Assembly: GCF_900104215.1 (NCBI RefSeq) | Contig: NZ_FMXO01000008.1 | Coordinates: forward strand, 62,001-126,000 | Direction of reading: 5' to 3' | Length of the DNA stretch: 64,000 nucleotides | DNA from: Desulfonatronum thiosulfatophilum | GTDB taxonomy: Bacteria; Desulfobacterota; Desulfovibrionia; Desulfovibrionales; Desulfonatronaceae | Shown here: positions 42,325 to 50,917 of the stretch, one piece after another | How positions within the stretch are numbered: the first letter of the stretch is position 1 | How the letters are laid out: the number at the start of each line of letters is the position of its first letter | The notes under the pieces: generated by a model | Told to the model about the DNA's origin: nothing | Seen by the model: the letters and a program-made list of their open reading frames with translations, nothing else | The model's database searches: none | Translations under genes and position numbers: made by a program

Positions 42325-45300
42325 TCAACGAGAACTGTCCTGAGCGTCGTCAACACCCAGTTTGCGGACCAGGGATTGAAGTTCGGGCGAGACGTTCAGG
42401 CCCAACTCGGTTTTCAATCGTTCTCGATAACGATGAAACAGACTTCGCGCCTCGCCGGCTCGGTCCAGAAGGTGGGCGCATCGGATAGCACGTCCATTGA
42501 AATCTTCATGGAGCTCGTCCACTTCCAGGGCCTGCAGATAAACGCGCCGGGCCGAACTCCAATTATCGGATAATTCAAGCACGTCCCCGACAATGGCTAC
42601 AAGATCGTAAAACTTGCCGCGCAGACGTTCACGTACCGGTATGGTCCAGGAATGAGCCAGGTCATCCGGCAGAAAGTGCCCTTGGTACAAGTCCAGGGCC
42701 TGCTGCGCCAACAAAAACAACCGGGCGGTATCTCCATTGCGCAGCGGCTTGGTGCAGGCTGCGCCGAATTCCTGCTCCAGCTTGGCGATCTGTTTGCACA
42801 AATGAACGAACGCCCAGGCGTCCGCCCAGCAGAGCCGGGCATTGAGGCTGATTCTGGCGTTGCTGACCACAATGCTTTCATGGCAGCCCAGGAGGCCGCG
42901 AAGCCGAGAAACCGTGGTGGTCAGAGAGCTATGAGCCCGGTCTCCATCCGAATCCGGCCAAAGCATATCGCACAATTCGTCCTCGCTGACGCCCTTATCT
43001 TCGTTAATGGTGAGAATCTTCAACAGATCCAAGGGTCGGCGTTGCAACTTGCCGGAAAAATGAATCACATCCCCTTCCCGGATCAACTCGAATCGACCCA
43101 AGGTATGAAGCCGAAGCAGCCAGGGCCAAATGGAGACTTCCAGAGGCGGTGATTCGGGAAAGAGGTTGCGTCGGCGGATCAACAACTTTGCGTATTCCGT
43201 CTCAATGTTTTTTTGCAGGGCAACCATACATAAACGGGCAACCATTTTTGGACGCCACTGCCAGAACATGTTCACGTAGCCCTCCCGGCGTCCCAGGTTG
43301 AATCCCTTGATCAACAATCGCAGGGCCTTGTCCGTCTGGTCCTGATCCAGGGCGAAGTGCGCGGCGCAAAGCAGCCACATATACTCCAACAGCCTGCTTC
43401 CGGATTCGTCGATAAAGTCTTTCAGGCTCTCCATCAGCCGGTCCCGTTCGTCAACCTCTTCGATCTCATGACAGGTCTGGGCTTTTGACAAGGCAAAGAA
43501 GGGATATGCGAAACGGGCACCCGTTTCCTCGGCGATGCGCAGAGCCTTTCCGGCATCCTGGGCCGCCAACAAAAAGTTTCCGCGGTACAGGTGGTAGGAG
43601 GCGGCCATATAATGATATTGTCCCCGAGCAAACCGCTTGTTCCGTGATGCGATGCGCTCCATCTGCGCGAGATACTTGTCCGCGGTGGAGACGTCGCCTA
43701 CGGTCAGGGCTGCAAATACGCCCTGACCGTAGAGCATGAAGTGCCAGATGTTCAGATCATGCCGGCGAGCCAGCTGCAAGCCCTCCTTCACCACCTTCAA
43801 GGCCTGATCCCCCTGCGCGAAACAGAGATTGTGGACCATGGCTTCCAGACATTTGGCATTCAGCACATGGACCATGGGCACATCCGGATTTCCCATCACC
43901 TGTTGTACATTTTCGTTGATAATTCTGAGTCGGGTCAGGTCGCCCATCCACATGGCGTGATAGGCGGCATGAAAGCGTGTATGGAGGTGGATGTACCCGG
44001 CGGAACAGCGGGAATTTGGCCGCAGGGCCACTTCCAGCCATTGCTGAATCTTTCGCGATTGCTGCGGATGCTGATAGACCAGTGCCGCGACCATGCAGGA
44101 GGCCGCCCGGACACCAAGTTCCGTGGGAGGAACCTCCAACCCCGTGTCCAGCAATGTTTCCAGCAAGGAAATCCATTCCCCCAGGGAGAGAAAATCGCTC
44201 CAATCGTACATGAAGGTGTCCACCGCACCGCACCAGGCGGCCAGCAGGCCATTCTCATCCCGGCGCTGTCGAAACATCTCGAAGGCCTTCCGAAACTCCT
44301 TTCGACTCCCCTCCGGATCTACGATCTGACGGCATATTCCCAGCCAGTACACGAGCCAGGGTTCCTGATCCAGTGCATCTGCCGGCAGGTCGGTGATCCA
44401 TTTTTCCAGGGTCTGAAAACGTCCCTGATGGGTCATTTGATCGGCATGTTCAAGAATCAGTCGCTCCAGACGTTCCGCGGCGCCTGCCGCCAACCACAAA
44501 TCAGCGGCATCCATGATCCGGCCGGACGATTCCAGAATCTCAGCGGCTCGACAGCGCAGAATGCTCAGTTCTTCAGCTGAATACTCATTCTCGGCAATGG
44601 ATTGCAGATACAGCGTGAACAGCGGGTGATACTCGAATTCAAAATGGGGAGAGACCCGACGGAAGGTGAAGCGGTTGTTTCGAAACAACTGCATCAGGAT
44701 GGCTTCGGCATGATCGGAGCCGGACATGGCCTTGGCCATGTCCGGGGTCATTGTACGCAGAAAGGACGTCCTGACCAGGAAATCGCGCAGTTCAGGGGTC
44801 AGTTTATCGAACAGTTCCACATCCAGGTAATCAAAAACATCCCGCATGGGCATCCACGGGGAAGCTCCGACAATGCTCCCTCCGCGACGCAGACTTTCCC
44901 CGAGCAGCACGAGACCGGCTGCCCAACCGTCGGTTTTTTCATGGAGCTGGTCATATACCTCATTGGAAAACTTTTCCGATCCGAGCAGGGCCTTGCTCTC
45001 TTCCAGAGTGAACCGGAGATCATGCCAATCAAGAAAGCTCATTTTTCTTTCCACCAGCATGCGCACGCTATGCCGCGGAGCCTGTTTGCGTGAGGTGATC
45101 AACGTCCTGCAGCCTCCCGGCAAGACTGCAATGGCCTCCAGGATACGTTTGTGTACCCTGCTGTCCATTTCCACCTGATAGTTGTCCAGCACCAGAAAGC
45201 AGTTTTCGGGAAGCCGCTGCGCAAGCTGCTTGAAAAAATGATCGGTAAAGGAAGAAAGGTCTTTGACTTGAAGAGGTTGTAAGGAAGGCAGATTCACGTG

Positions 45301-45570
45301 TTCATCGGCCAGGACGGATGTCGAGGCCTGAGCCAGGCGGGAAAAAAATACGGCAGGTTCGATATCGGATTCATCCATCTGATACCAGATCAGAGGTTGC
45401 TGCCGCTCGAGAACATAGCTGGCGACGAGAACGGTTTTTCCTGAACCCGGGGGTGAGGAAATCCAGATGATGGGCCGTGAAGAGGCTTCGTCCAGACAGT
45501 CAAAAAGCCGCTGTCGAACAACAAGTGTCCCGATTTCCGGAGGAATGAACCTGGCAAAGGAAATCTGCAT
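42325..45570 (-). CDS. MalT-like NTPase / BTAD transcriptional activator
   Basis: A 1081-residue regulator. Residues 1-260 form a MalT/STAND-type NTPase with the Walker A SSPPGSGKT (residues 38-46) and a LVLDN Walker B-like strand; residues about 300-830 are TPR-like helical repeats; then an OmpR-type winged helix (RRPLDLLKILTINEDKGVSEDELCDMLWPDSDGD) and the BTAD domain. Such STAND proteins couple ligand binding and ATP-driven oligomerisation to transcription activation. GGGAG lies before the chosen ATG at 45570; the 23-residue upstream extension lacks a ribosome binding site. It shares the winged helix/BTAD layout with the next gene, suggesting duplication with loss or gain of the NTPase. 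Confidence 0.87.
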   Translation of the reverse strand: MQISFARFIPPEIGTLVVRQRLFDCLDEASSRPIIWISSPPGSGKTVLVASYVLERQQPLIWYQMDESDIEPAVFFSRLAQASTSVLADEHVNLPSLQPLQVKDLSSFTDHFFKQLAQRLPENCFLVLDNYQVEMDSRVHKRILEAIAVLPGGCRTLITSRKQAPRHSVRMLVERKMSFLDWHDLRFTLEESKALLGSEKFSNEVYDQLHEKTDGWAAGLVLLGESLRRGGSIVGASPWMPMRDVFDYLDVELFDKLTPELRDFLVRTSFLRTMTPDMAKAMSGSDHAEAILMQLFRNNRFTFRRVSPHFEFEYHPLFTLYLQSIAENEYSAEELSILRCRAAEILESSGRIMDAADLWLAAGAAERLERLILEHADQMTHQGRFQTLEKWITDLPADALDQEPWLVYWLGICRQIVDPEGSRKEFRKAFEMFRQRRDENGLLAAWCGAVDTFMYDWSDFLSLGEWISLLETLLDTGLEVPPTELGVRAASCMVAALVYQHPQQSRKIQQWLEVALRPNSRCSAGYIHLHTRFHAAYHAMWMGDLTRLRIINENVQQVMGNPDVPMVHVLNAKCLEAMVHNLCFAQGDQALKVVKEGLQLARRHDLNIWHFMLYGQGVFAALTVGDVSTADKYLAQMERIASRNKRFARGQYHYMAASYHLYRGNFLLAAQDAGKALRIAEETGARFAYPFFALSKAQTCHEIEEVDERDRLMESLKDFIDESGSRLLEYMWLLCAAHFALDQDQTDKALRLLIKGFNLGRREGYVNMFWQWRPKMVARLCMVALQKNIETEYAKLLIRRRNLFPESPPLEVSIWPWLLRLHTLGRFELIREGDVIHFSGKLQRRPLDLLKILTINEDKGVSEDELCDMLWPDSDGDRAHSSLTTTVSRLRGLLGCHESIVVSNARISLNARLCWADAWAFVHLCKQIAKLEQEFGAACTKPLRNGDTARLFLLAQQALDLYQGHFLPDDLAHSWTIPVRERLRGKFYDLVAIVGDVLELSDNWSSARRVYLQALEVDELHEDFNGRAIRCAHLLDRAGEARSLFHRYRERLKTELGLNVSPELQSLVRKLGVDDAQDSSR

Positions 45571-45648
45571 CAACGACTCCCGAAAACATGGGTGATCGGT
45601 TTCCTTCGTCCCTGAATGTTCCAGCGACCCTTTGAACAAATAATTCGC

Positions 45649-45664
45649 AACTACTCAGCGTTTT
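45649..45664 (+). repeat. Dispersed 16-bp motif, copy 3 (degenerate)
   Basis: AACTACTCAGCGTTTT resembles AAYTATTCAGCACATT. It lies upstream of the large BTAD regulator gene. Confidence 0.35.
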
Positions 45665-45782
45665 CACGAATATCTTTTTGATTAAGCCTCAAAACAATAC
45701 AGGTCAATATGGAACGGTCAGGACAGACGTCGTCGAATTTGCACGGGCCGAGCCTGGGAATCCATCAAGGCGCCCAATATGG

Positions 45783-46358
45783 TCATTGAGGGGGGAGAAG
45801 GCGGTGTTGCAGCAGAAGGAGTTCGTGATGGAGCGGGTCGTCAGGGGGGAGGTTTTGCATGGCGGATTCCAGGTATTTCCGTGCCTGCCCGGCATCTCCT
45901 GCCGCCGCAAAAACCATGGCTCTGGTGCTTTTGAAAAGGGGGTTGTCCGGTTCGGCAGTCAGGGCTCTGCTTGACCATCGGTTTGCTTCGGCAACAGCAC
46001 CTTGCTTGAGCAGAACGTAGGCCAGATTGTTCATGCCTTCGGGATTTTCCGGATTTCTCCTCAACGCCTGACGGTAACTCGCCTCCGCGGACCGCCAATC
46101 CTCCAGGGCGGCATGGACGTTGCCCTGGTTGATCAGGGGCTGATCCCATCCACGATCTTTTTTCGCGGCCGACGCGTATGCTTCCAGGGCCAAGGCCGTC
46201 TCTCCGGAAGCCTCGTAGGAGACCCCGAGATCGTTGTATTCTTGAGCGTCCAAGGGATCGCTGAGCAGCACTATTCTTGGCGCCGTACAGGACACGAGAC
46301 TACACACCGCTACCAAACACAACATGCTCAGCCAGATCCGTTCACGTCCGAAAACCAT
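45783..46358 (-). CDS. TPR lipoprotein
   Basis: A 191-residue lipoprotein: a leader ending in the lipobox LVSC (C at residue 24), followed by about four tetratricopeptide repeats (YNDLGVSYEASGETALALEAYASA; INQGNVHAALEDWRSAEASYRQAL; MNNLAYVLLKQGAVAEANRWSSRAL). It should be anchored to a membrane facing the periplasm and serve protein contacts. GGGGAG precedes the ATG. It lies 9 bases after the C39-like peptidase gene; in Pseudomonas-type PA2778 proteins peptidase and TPR parts occur in one polypeptide, so the two genes here look like a split version. Confidence 0.85.
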   Translation of the reverse strand: MVFGRERIWLSMLCLVAVCSLVSCTAPRIVLLSDPLDAQEYNDLGVSYEASGETALALEAYASAAKKDRGWDQPLINQGNVHAALEDWRSAEASYRQALRRNPENPEGMNNLAYVLLKQGAVAEANRWSSRALTAEPDNPLFKSTRAMVFAAAGDAGQARKYLESAMQNLPPDDPLHHELLLLQHRLLPPQ

Positions 46359-46367
46359 TCCGCTCCC

Positions 46368-46925
46368 CTACTCCACCACAAGATACAGGTTGTTCATTCT
46401 TCCCCAGCGGGACACAAGCTCGTCCGTGGGCATCAGGACATTGCTAAGCTCTCCGACGTGCATCAGATACCCTTCCCGGGTATGGCCGAAGACAACGACG
46501 TAATGCCCTCGGCTCAGAGCGCCTCGGCCCATTTCCAGCAGAATAATCACCGGGCTGCCGTTATTGATCCGATCCTTGAGCAGTTCCGGGTCGCCTCTCC
46601 CGGCCTTGGTCTGGAAACCGAGATCCCGGGCGTGGTTTTCCATGTCCGGAAGCAGGGTTCTGCCCAAAGCCGGCGTAAAAACATCACGGGTGATGTCGTC
46701 CAGCGAAGGATTATGGCCGCGAAACATCAGAACGGATGCCAGGGCCGCGGGGCCGCAATCGTCTTGCCGGGATTGGGGTACAAACGGGACATTCAGGAAA
46801 ACAGCCTCTTCCGGAAGTTCAGGCAGAGGCTGATATCCTGAATGTGAGCCGCACCCCTGCCCGAACAGTCCGAGGGCAAGGAGAAGGCAAAGGAACGCCT
46901 TATTGAAGGACAATGCGTCGATCAC
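46368..46925 (-). CDS. PA2778-family C39-like cysteine peptidase, lipoprotein
   Basis: A 185-residue exported peptidase-like protein. A leader with lipobox (FGQGC) is followed by the C39-type core: VPFVPQSRQDDCGPAALASVL carries the Gln and catalytic Cys, and GHYVVVFGH the His, with a downstream polar residue to complete the triad. GTG is the apparent start, overlapping the PA2779-like gene by 26 bases; no clear ribosome binding site is visible, so re-initiation is likely. PA2779-PA2778 pairs are widespread in Proteobacteria, of unproven function, perhaps processing of exported peptides. The substrate might be among the exported proteins downstream, which is conjecture. Confidence 0.83.
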   Translation of the reverse strand: MIDALSFNKAFLCLLLALGLFGQGCGSHSGYQPLPELPEEAVFLNVPFVPQSRQDDCGPAALASVLMFRGHNPSLDDITRDVFTPALGRTLLPDMENHARDLGFQTKAGRGDPELLKDRINNGSPVIILLEMGRGALSRGHYVVVFGHTREGYLMHVGELSNVLMPTDELVSRWGRMNNLYLVVE

Positions 46926-47298
46926 TGAGTCTCAGAATGACGATGACCAGGATCACGATCACCAGGACGCCTATCACCGCGCCGATAGCGCCGCCGCCGA
47001 CGTCATGGGACAGGCCGGCCAGCTGGTGCAGTTGTTCGTCACTCATGCCGTCCAGTTTGGCCAGCACTTCATCCTGGGTCAACCCGTAGTCCGCCAGTCG
47101 TTGAGCAACAATCTTGTGCTCCAAGGCTGCCTGGATGGATTCGGTGCATACTGTCCGTTCGGATATCGCTTCTCCGGATGAAAAACGGCTCTGGGCTAAA
47201 AACGCCTCGGCATTACTGGGGATCAACGCAAAGATCGCGTACGCGAACAGGACCACCCAACAAATCCGCTGATTGAAAAACCATCTACGATTACTCAT
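46900..47298 (-). CDS. PA2779-family membrane protein
   Basis: A 132-residue protein with an N-terminal hydrophobic leader (WVVLFAYAIFALIPSNAEA), a soluble helical part (RLADYGLTQDEVLAKLDGMSDEQLHQLAGLSHDVGGG) and a C-terminal membrane helix (AVIGVLVIVILVIVIL). The DGMSDEQLHQLA and glycine-rich block define the PA2779 family, always coupled to a PA2778-type peptidase gene, as here. AAGGAG precedes the ATG. It is the first gene of the three-gene set PA2779/PA2778/TPR. Function is not established in any organism that I know of. Confidence 0.85.
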   Translation of the reverse strand: MSNRRWFFNQRICWVVLFAYAIFALIPSNAEAFLAQSRFSSGEAISERTVCTESIQAALEHKIVAQRLADYGLTQDEVLAKLDGMSDEQLHQLAGLSHDVGGGAIGAVIGVLVIVILVIVILRLSDRRIVLQ

Positions 47299-47407
47299 AT
47301 CTGCTCCTTGATGTAACCATGGGATTTATCATCGACCTGGGGCTCCACGCATCCGAGCGATCTTCCATATGACAGTCGGCGTCCGCACGATGAATCCCCG
47401 AAGCCAA

Positions 47408-47611
47408 TCACCTTCGTACCGGATGATTCCGGACCGGACGAGGCCCCGCAAAGTACCAGATTATCAGTCCGACCACCGGAAAGATAAGAATGATGACCGT
47501 CCAAAAGACCTTTGCTCCGGTGGATGCACTGCTCTGAATGGTCTGGACGATGGCCCAAATGCAGAGAATGAAAATGATCAGTCCTAAAAAACCGCCAACT
47601 TCTACTCGCAC
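47408..47611 (-). CDS. PLDc_N-domain small membrane protein
   Basis: A 67-residue protein with two membrane helices (FLGLIIFILCIWAIVQTI and VFWTVIILIFPVVGLIIWYFAG) and the GxxFWxVxIxxFPVxGxIxWYFxG signature of the phospholipase D nuclease N-terminal family, here without a nuclease domain. The start is GTG with AGGATACC before it. Such proteins accompany stress or envelope genes; no precise role is known. Confidence 0.8.
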   Translation of the reverse strand: MRVEVGGFLGLIIFILCIWAIVQTIQSSASTGAKVFWTVIILIFPVVGLIIWYFAGPRPVRNHPVRR

Positions 47612-47662
47612 GGTATCCTACCTTTGTTGTTAAAATGATCGCCGGCGATCAGCACGTCACAT

Positions 47663-47866
47663 TCATGAAAGAAACACATATGGAACGAGATATCCGACCT
47701 CCGCGGGCGCCCGGGTACCTCCAAAAAAGAAGCTGATGATCAGCAAGATGAGAAAAATAACAAACAAGACCTGGGCAATCCATGCGGATGTGCCCGCGAT
47801 CCCGGAAAATCCGAGAATACCCGCGATGATCGCCACAATCAGAAAAACAACCGTCCAGCCTAACAT
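47663..47866 (-). CDS. DUF1328 family membrane protein (YtjA-like)
   Basis: A 67-residue protein with two membrane helices: [20 protein letters not shown] and [25 protein letters not shown], matching DUF1328 (YtjA); about 13 residues longer than the usual 54. Family members are often induced by osmotic or envelope stress. AAGGAGG precedes the ATG. It lies 51 bases upstream of the PLDc_N gene on the same strand, likely co-transcribed. Confidence 0.87.
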   Translation of the reverse strand: MLGWTVVFLIVAIIAGILGFSGIAGTSAWIAQVLFVIFLILLIISFFFGGTRAPAEVGYLVPYVFLS

Positions 47867-48784
47867 GCGAACCTCCTTGTGTAATCACATGGTTCTGAAG
47901 AATCAATGTGATGTTGATGGGACTCAATTGTTCCGCCAGCTTGATTTTGCGGAATTGCAAAATACATTTTTTCACCTTCGTACGTTCCTCGATTTACTGC
48001 CAATCCTCGGCATCCAGGCACTCACTGCCCTGATGGTCCACAATTGCCTCAATTTCCATGCCAAATTCATGTTCATGCAACATATCGTAAACACAGGAAT
48101 ATCTTGTTCAGGACGATTGCTGGTCAGGCAATAATTTCTTAGGTTTTAAGAATTATATAAATTTATCAATCATCCTGAAAGATGCATGTCTGGCGCAACT
48201 TTATTGTTTCTTAAGAATGTATTCAGGATTCTAGGCAAATGCACTGACCTTTCGCTCATCAGACATGCGGAGCAGCAAATGCAAGACAAGACGGACCAGT
48301 TCCTCGCTGCGATCTTGGGAGCTCTGAGCCGTGAGTGAATCCGGCGGCATAAATGCGCGAATTTTCTGCCACTGTCGGTATCCGTAGCTTCCAATTAAGT
48401 AAGAGGTGGTGATCAAATACAGGGTTATCCCCATATTCAAAGCAAACTGAAAACATAATCTTATTACCTAACGGAGGCGGTGATTGCGGCAACGGCTTTT
48501 TCGCCGGGAGTTCCCCCGGCTGAACTTCAGGAAGTCGAGCATTCATCTACAATCCAAATCAACAATGCGTATCGGATCTGTTGCTGTTTTCGTGGTTACT
48601 GCCGGCTGAATCATTTGACCGTCAGCCTGATGGTCAGAGGACGAAACCAAGCCCAATGGCCGCGGAAATTTCAACACTCCAATCCAGGAGGTGGATCATG
48701 AGCAATTATTTTCCTTAACCTTTTGATCCAAGTCGTCAGCGCCTCTCTGCCATTTCAACCTTAAAAATCGTAAAGGAGATTTCC
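47867..48784. other. Long intergenic region upstream of the exported-protein locus
   Basis: A 918-base gap between divergent genes. It must hold promoters for both directions. The only candidate gene is a weak minus-strand frame (48231-48434). A small hairpin, GCCGGGAGTTCCCCCGGC, is near 48500. No repeat family, riboswitch or terminator with a T tract was identified. Confidence 0.5.
48231..48434 (-). CDS. Doubtful small membrane-like protein
   Basis: A 67-residue frame starting MGITLYLITTSYLIGSYGY, with one hydrophobic stretch and a helical tail (SEELVRLVLHLLLRM). No ribosome binding site precedes the ATG and no family was recognised. Listed only because the gap is long. Confidence 0.2.
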   Translation of the reverse strand: MGITLYLITTSYLIGSYGYRQWQKIRAFMPPDSLTAQSSQDRSEELVRLVLHLLLRMSDERKVSAFA

Positions 48785-49996
48785 ATGAAGACATTGTTAG
48801 TGAGTATCATCATTGGCCTCCTGGCTATGAATCCCGCCTTTGCAGACGATGATGCCGAACGTCGCACCACCACCCAGACCCAGCAAGAAAGAACAACGCA
48901 GGATCAAAATGGTGAGCAAGACACGGATCAACAGCAACAACGGCAAAGAGATCAGGACCAGCAACGACTGCAGCAGCAACGTCAGCAGGAACAGGATCAG
49001 CAACGCCAGCAACGTCAGCAGGACCAGAACCAACAGGGTCAGCAGTGGCAGCGCGGTCAGCAGGGCCAGGATCAGCAGGGTCAGCAGTGGCAGCGCCAGC
49101 AGGATCAACAGGGTCAGCAGTGGCAACGCCAGCAGGATCAACAGGGTCAGCAGTGGCAACGCCAGCAGGATCAAAGCACACAGCAGTGGCAACGCCAGCA
49201 GGATCAACAGGGTCAGCAGTGGCAACGCCAGCAGGATCAGGATCAGCAATGGCAGCGCGGTCAGCAGTGGCAGCGTGATCAGGATCAGCAGGGTCAGCAG
49301 TGGCAGCGCCAGCAGGACCAGGACCAGCGTCTGTGGCGGCCTGGCGATCCAGCTGACAGGGATCGTCGGACGAATCAGCAGTGGCGCGATCAGGATCAGC
49401 AGTGGCAGCGCCAACAGGACCAGCAGTGGCGCGGCCAGGATCAGCAGTGGCGTGACCAGGATCAACAGTGGCAGCGCCAGCAGGATCAGCAGTGGCGCGG
49501 TCAGGATCAGCAGTGGCAGCGCCAGCAGGATCAGCAAGGGCAGCCCGGCCAGCGGCAGTGGCAGCGTGATCAGGATCAGGACTGGCGAGACGACCCAACA
49601 GGTCGCCGCACCACCACTTCCCAGATTCTTGGCGCTCCCGGGCAGCAGCAATACCGGGATCAGCAGTGGCAGCGCGATCAGGATCAGCAGTGGCAGCGTG
49701 GCCAGCAGCAGCGCGACCAGGATCAGCAATGGGGCGGTCAGGGCCAGTGGCGTGACCAGGATCAGCAGTGGCAACGTGGCCAGCAGCAGCGCGGCCAGGG
49801 CCAGCAGTGGCAGCGTGATCAGGACCAGCAGTGGCGCGACCAGGATCAGCGGAGATGGCAGGATCAGGAATGGCAGCACCAGTGGAGCCCCGGTGACGAC
49901 GCCGATCCGCATCGCTCCAATGCTCCCCAGCGCCATCGGGATGATCTTCGCCAACCCGGTACCTTCATGAGAGACGACACGCAGCGCAACTGGTAA
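48785..49996 (+). CDS. Exported Gln/Trp/Arg/Asp-rich low-complexity protein
   Basis: A 403-residue protein. The first ~20 residues are a signal peptide (KTLLVSIIIGLLAMNPAFA) almost identical to those of the following genes. The rest is one continuous low-complexity region dominated by Q, with regularly spaced W, R and D: units such as QQGQQWQRQQD and DQQWRDQDQQW, with tryptophan roughly every 8-11 residues. Short more ordinary islands are DPADRDRRTNQQW, DPTGRRTTTSQILGAPGQQ and the C-terminus (SPGDDADPHRSN..FMRDDTQRNW). No known domain is visible; a disordered or amyloid-like exported polymer, perhaps hydration-, metal- or surface-binding, is a conjecture. AAGGAG precedes the ATG. It heads a cluster of PRC-barrel exported proteins. 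Confidence 0.8.
   Translation: MKTLLVSIIIGLLAMNPAFADDDAERRTTTQTQQERTTQDQNGEQDTDQQQQRQRDQDQQRLQQQRQQEQDQQRQQRQQDQNQQGQQWQRGQQGQDQQGQQWQRQQDQQGQQWQRQQDQQGQQWQRQQDQSTQQWQRQQDQQGQQWQRQQDQDQQWQRGQQWQRDQDQQGQQWQRQQDQDQRLWRPGDPADRDRRTNQQWRDQDQQWQRQQDQQWRGQDQQWRDQDQQWQRQQDQQWRGQDQQWQRQQDQQGQPGQRQWQRDQDQDWRDDPTGRRTTTSQILGAPGQQQYRDQQWQRDQDQQWQRGQQQRDQDQQWGGQGQWRDQDQQWQRGQQQRGQGQQWQRDQDQQWRDQDQRRWQDQEWQHQWSPGDDADPHRSNAPQRHRDDLRQPGTFMRDDTQRNW
49024..49870 (+). repeat. Coding 33-bp minisatellite
   Basis: Units of 33 bp of the type CAGCAGGATCAACAGGGTCA + GCAGTGGCAACGC are repeated almost without change between about 49080 and 49240, then decay into shorter 9-24 bp variants (GATCAGCAGTGGC). All units keep the frame. 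Replication slippage is expected to vary the length between strains. Confidence 0.85.
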
Positions 49997-50109
49997 CCCG
50001 CCAACCAAATCACCAACCCGTCGACCGACATTGGGTCGGCCGACGGGGGTGCATCCTCGCAGGAATCCTCCTGACCGGATGCATAAACCAAGAACCAAGG
50101 AGTTCCATC

Positions 50110-50580
50110 ATGAAAACGTTACTTGCAAGCATCATTATTGGATTGTTGGCCATGAGCCCCGTATTTGCCCAGCAAGGCGGCATGGGACACGGACAGACCG
50201 AAACCCAGCAGAGCCCGCATATGCAGCAGGAGGGCATGACAGGTCAGCCCGGCCAGCATGGGCAGACCGACCAGGACAGAACTTATGTCCAGCCTCAGGT
50301 AGGAATGGAGCGGGACACTGATGACCTGATATCCATGGAAGACCTGAGAGATGCCGAAGTCCGTGACCGGCAGGATCAAAATGTGGGTTCGATCGAAAAA
50401 GTGCTGATTAATCAGCAAGGCAATGTTGAGAAAGTGGTTGTTGAAGTTGACGACCGCAAAGTGGCTCTGGATTTTCACGAACTGAACATCCAGGGTGAAG
50501 GTGACGACGTCCGGATCAACGTTCAGATGTCCAAGGAAGAATTGAAAAACAAGCCCGAATACCAAGACAACAACAACTAA
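50110..50580 (+). CDS. Exported PRC-barrel protein 1
   Basis: A 156-residue exported protein: signal peptide KTLLASIIIGLLAMSPVFA, a Q/G/H-rich linker (QQGGMGHGQTETQQ to about residue 60), and one PRC-barrel domain (ISMEDLRDAEVRDRQDQNVGSIEKVLIN to QMSKEELKNKPEYQ). Compared with its neighbours the barrel lacks the VGGFLGxGxH segment, having VEVDDRKVALDF in its place. PRC-barrels are small beta-barrels found in photosynthetic reaction centre H subunits, RimM and many exported stress proteins; the ligand is unknown. AAGGAG precedes the ATG, and an intrinsic terminator follows. It lies 113 bases after the low-complexity gene. Confidence 0.88.
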   Translation: MKTLLASIIIGLLAMSPVFAQQGGMGHGQTETQQSPHMQQEGMTGQPGQHGQTDQDRTYVQPQVGMERDTDDLISMEDLRDAEVRDRQDQNVGSIEKVLINQQGNVEKVVVEVDDRKVALDFHELNIQGEGDDVRINVQMSKEELKNKPEYQDNNN

Positions 50581-50611
50581 TATTGCGGATTGTTTTTGGT
50601 AGGGCATTCTG

Positions 50612-50660
50612 AAGCTGTCCGGGCATCGATATAATCCGAAGCCCGGACAGCTTTTATATT
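50612..50660 (+). terminator. Terminator after PRC-barrel gene 1
   Basis: AAGCTGTCCGGGC (50612-50624) pairs with GCCCGGACAGCTT (50641-50653), followed by TTATATTTT. Confidence 0.88.
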
Positions 50661-50662
50661 TT

Positions 50663-50678
50663 AACTATTCAGCACATT
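50663..50678 (+). repeat. Dispersed 16-bp motif, copy 4
   Basis: AACTATTCAGCACATT, the consensus form, directly after a terminator. Confidence 0.5.
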
Positions 50679-50724
50679 ATCGCGAATGGCAATTTTCCAG
50701 CACGGAGCAAGCCGTACCCACGTT

Positions 50725-50761
50725 AGTCATGCCTGCGAAGGCCGGCGCTATCGCTATCCAG
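50725..50761 (+). repeat. Decayed arm of repeat family A
   Basis: AGTCATGCCTGCGAAGGCCG.. ending in TATCCAG resembles one arm of family A with an internal insertion. The rest of the gap 50581-50917 shows only this, the terminator and the 16-bp motif. Confidence 0.45.
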
Positions 50762-50917
50762 ATTTCTTTTCTGGCTCTGCTGAGTAGTACCCCTTTTTTT
50801 CTTGAATCCCGCGGCATGATCACATGGTTTGGACGAAACGGCACGACATTCCGCTATCCGGACGAGTCTTCCTACGGAAACAAATAAGAAAACAAACAAA
50901 TAAAATCAGGAGGGATA

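Noticed and set aside
48797-50098. A 433-codon minus-strand frame rich in Leu/Pro/Ile opposite the low-complexity gene
   Set aside because: It is the complement of the Gln/Trp repeat; the plus strand has a ribosome binding site and signal peptide matching its neighbours.
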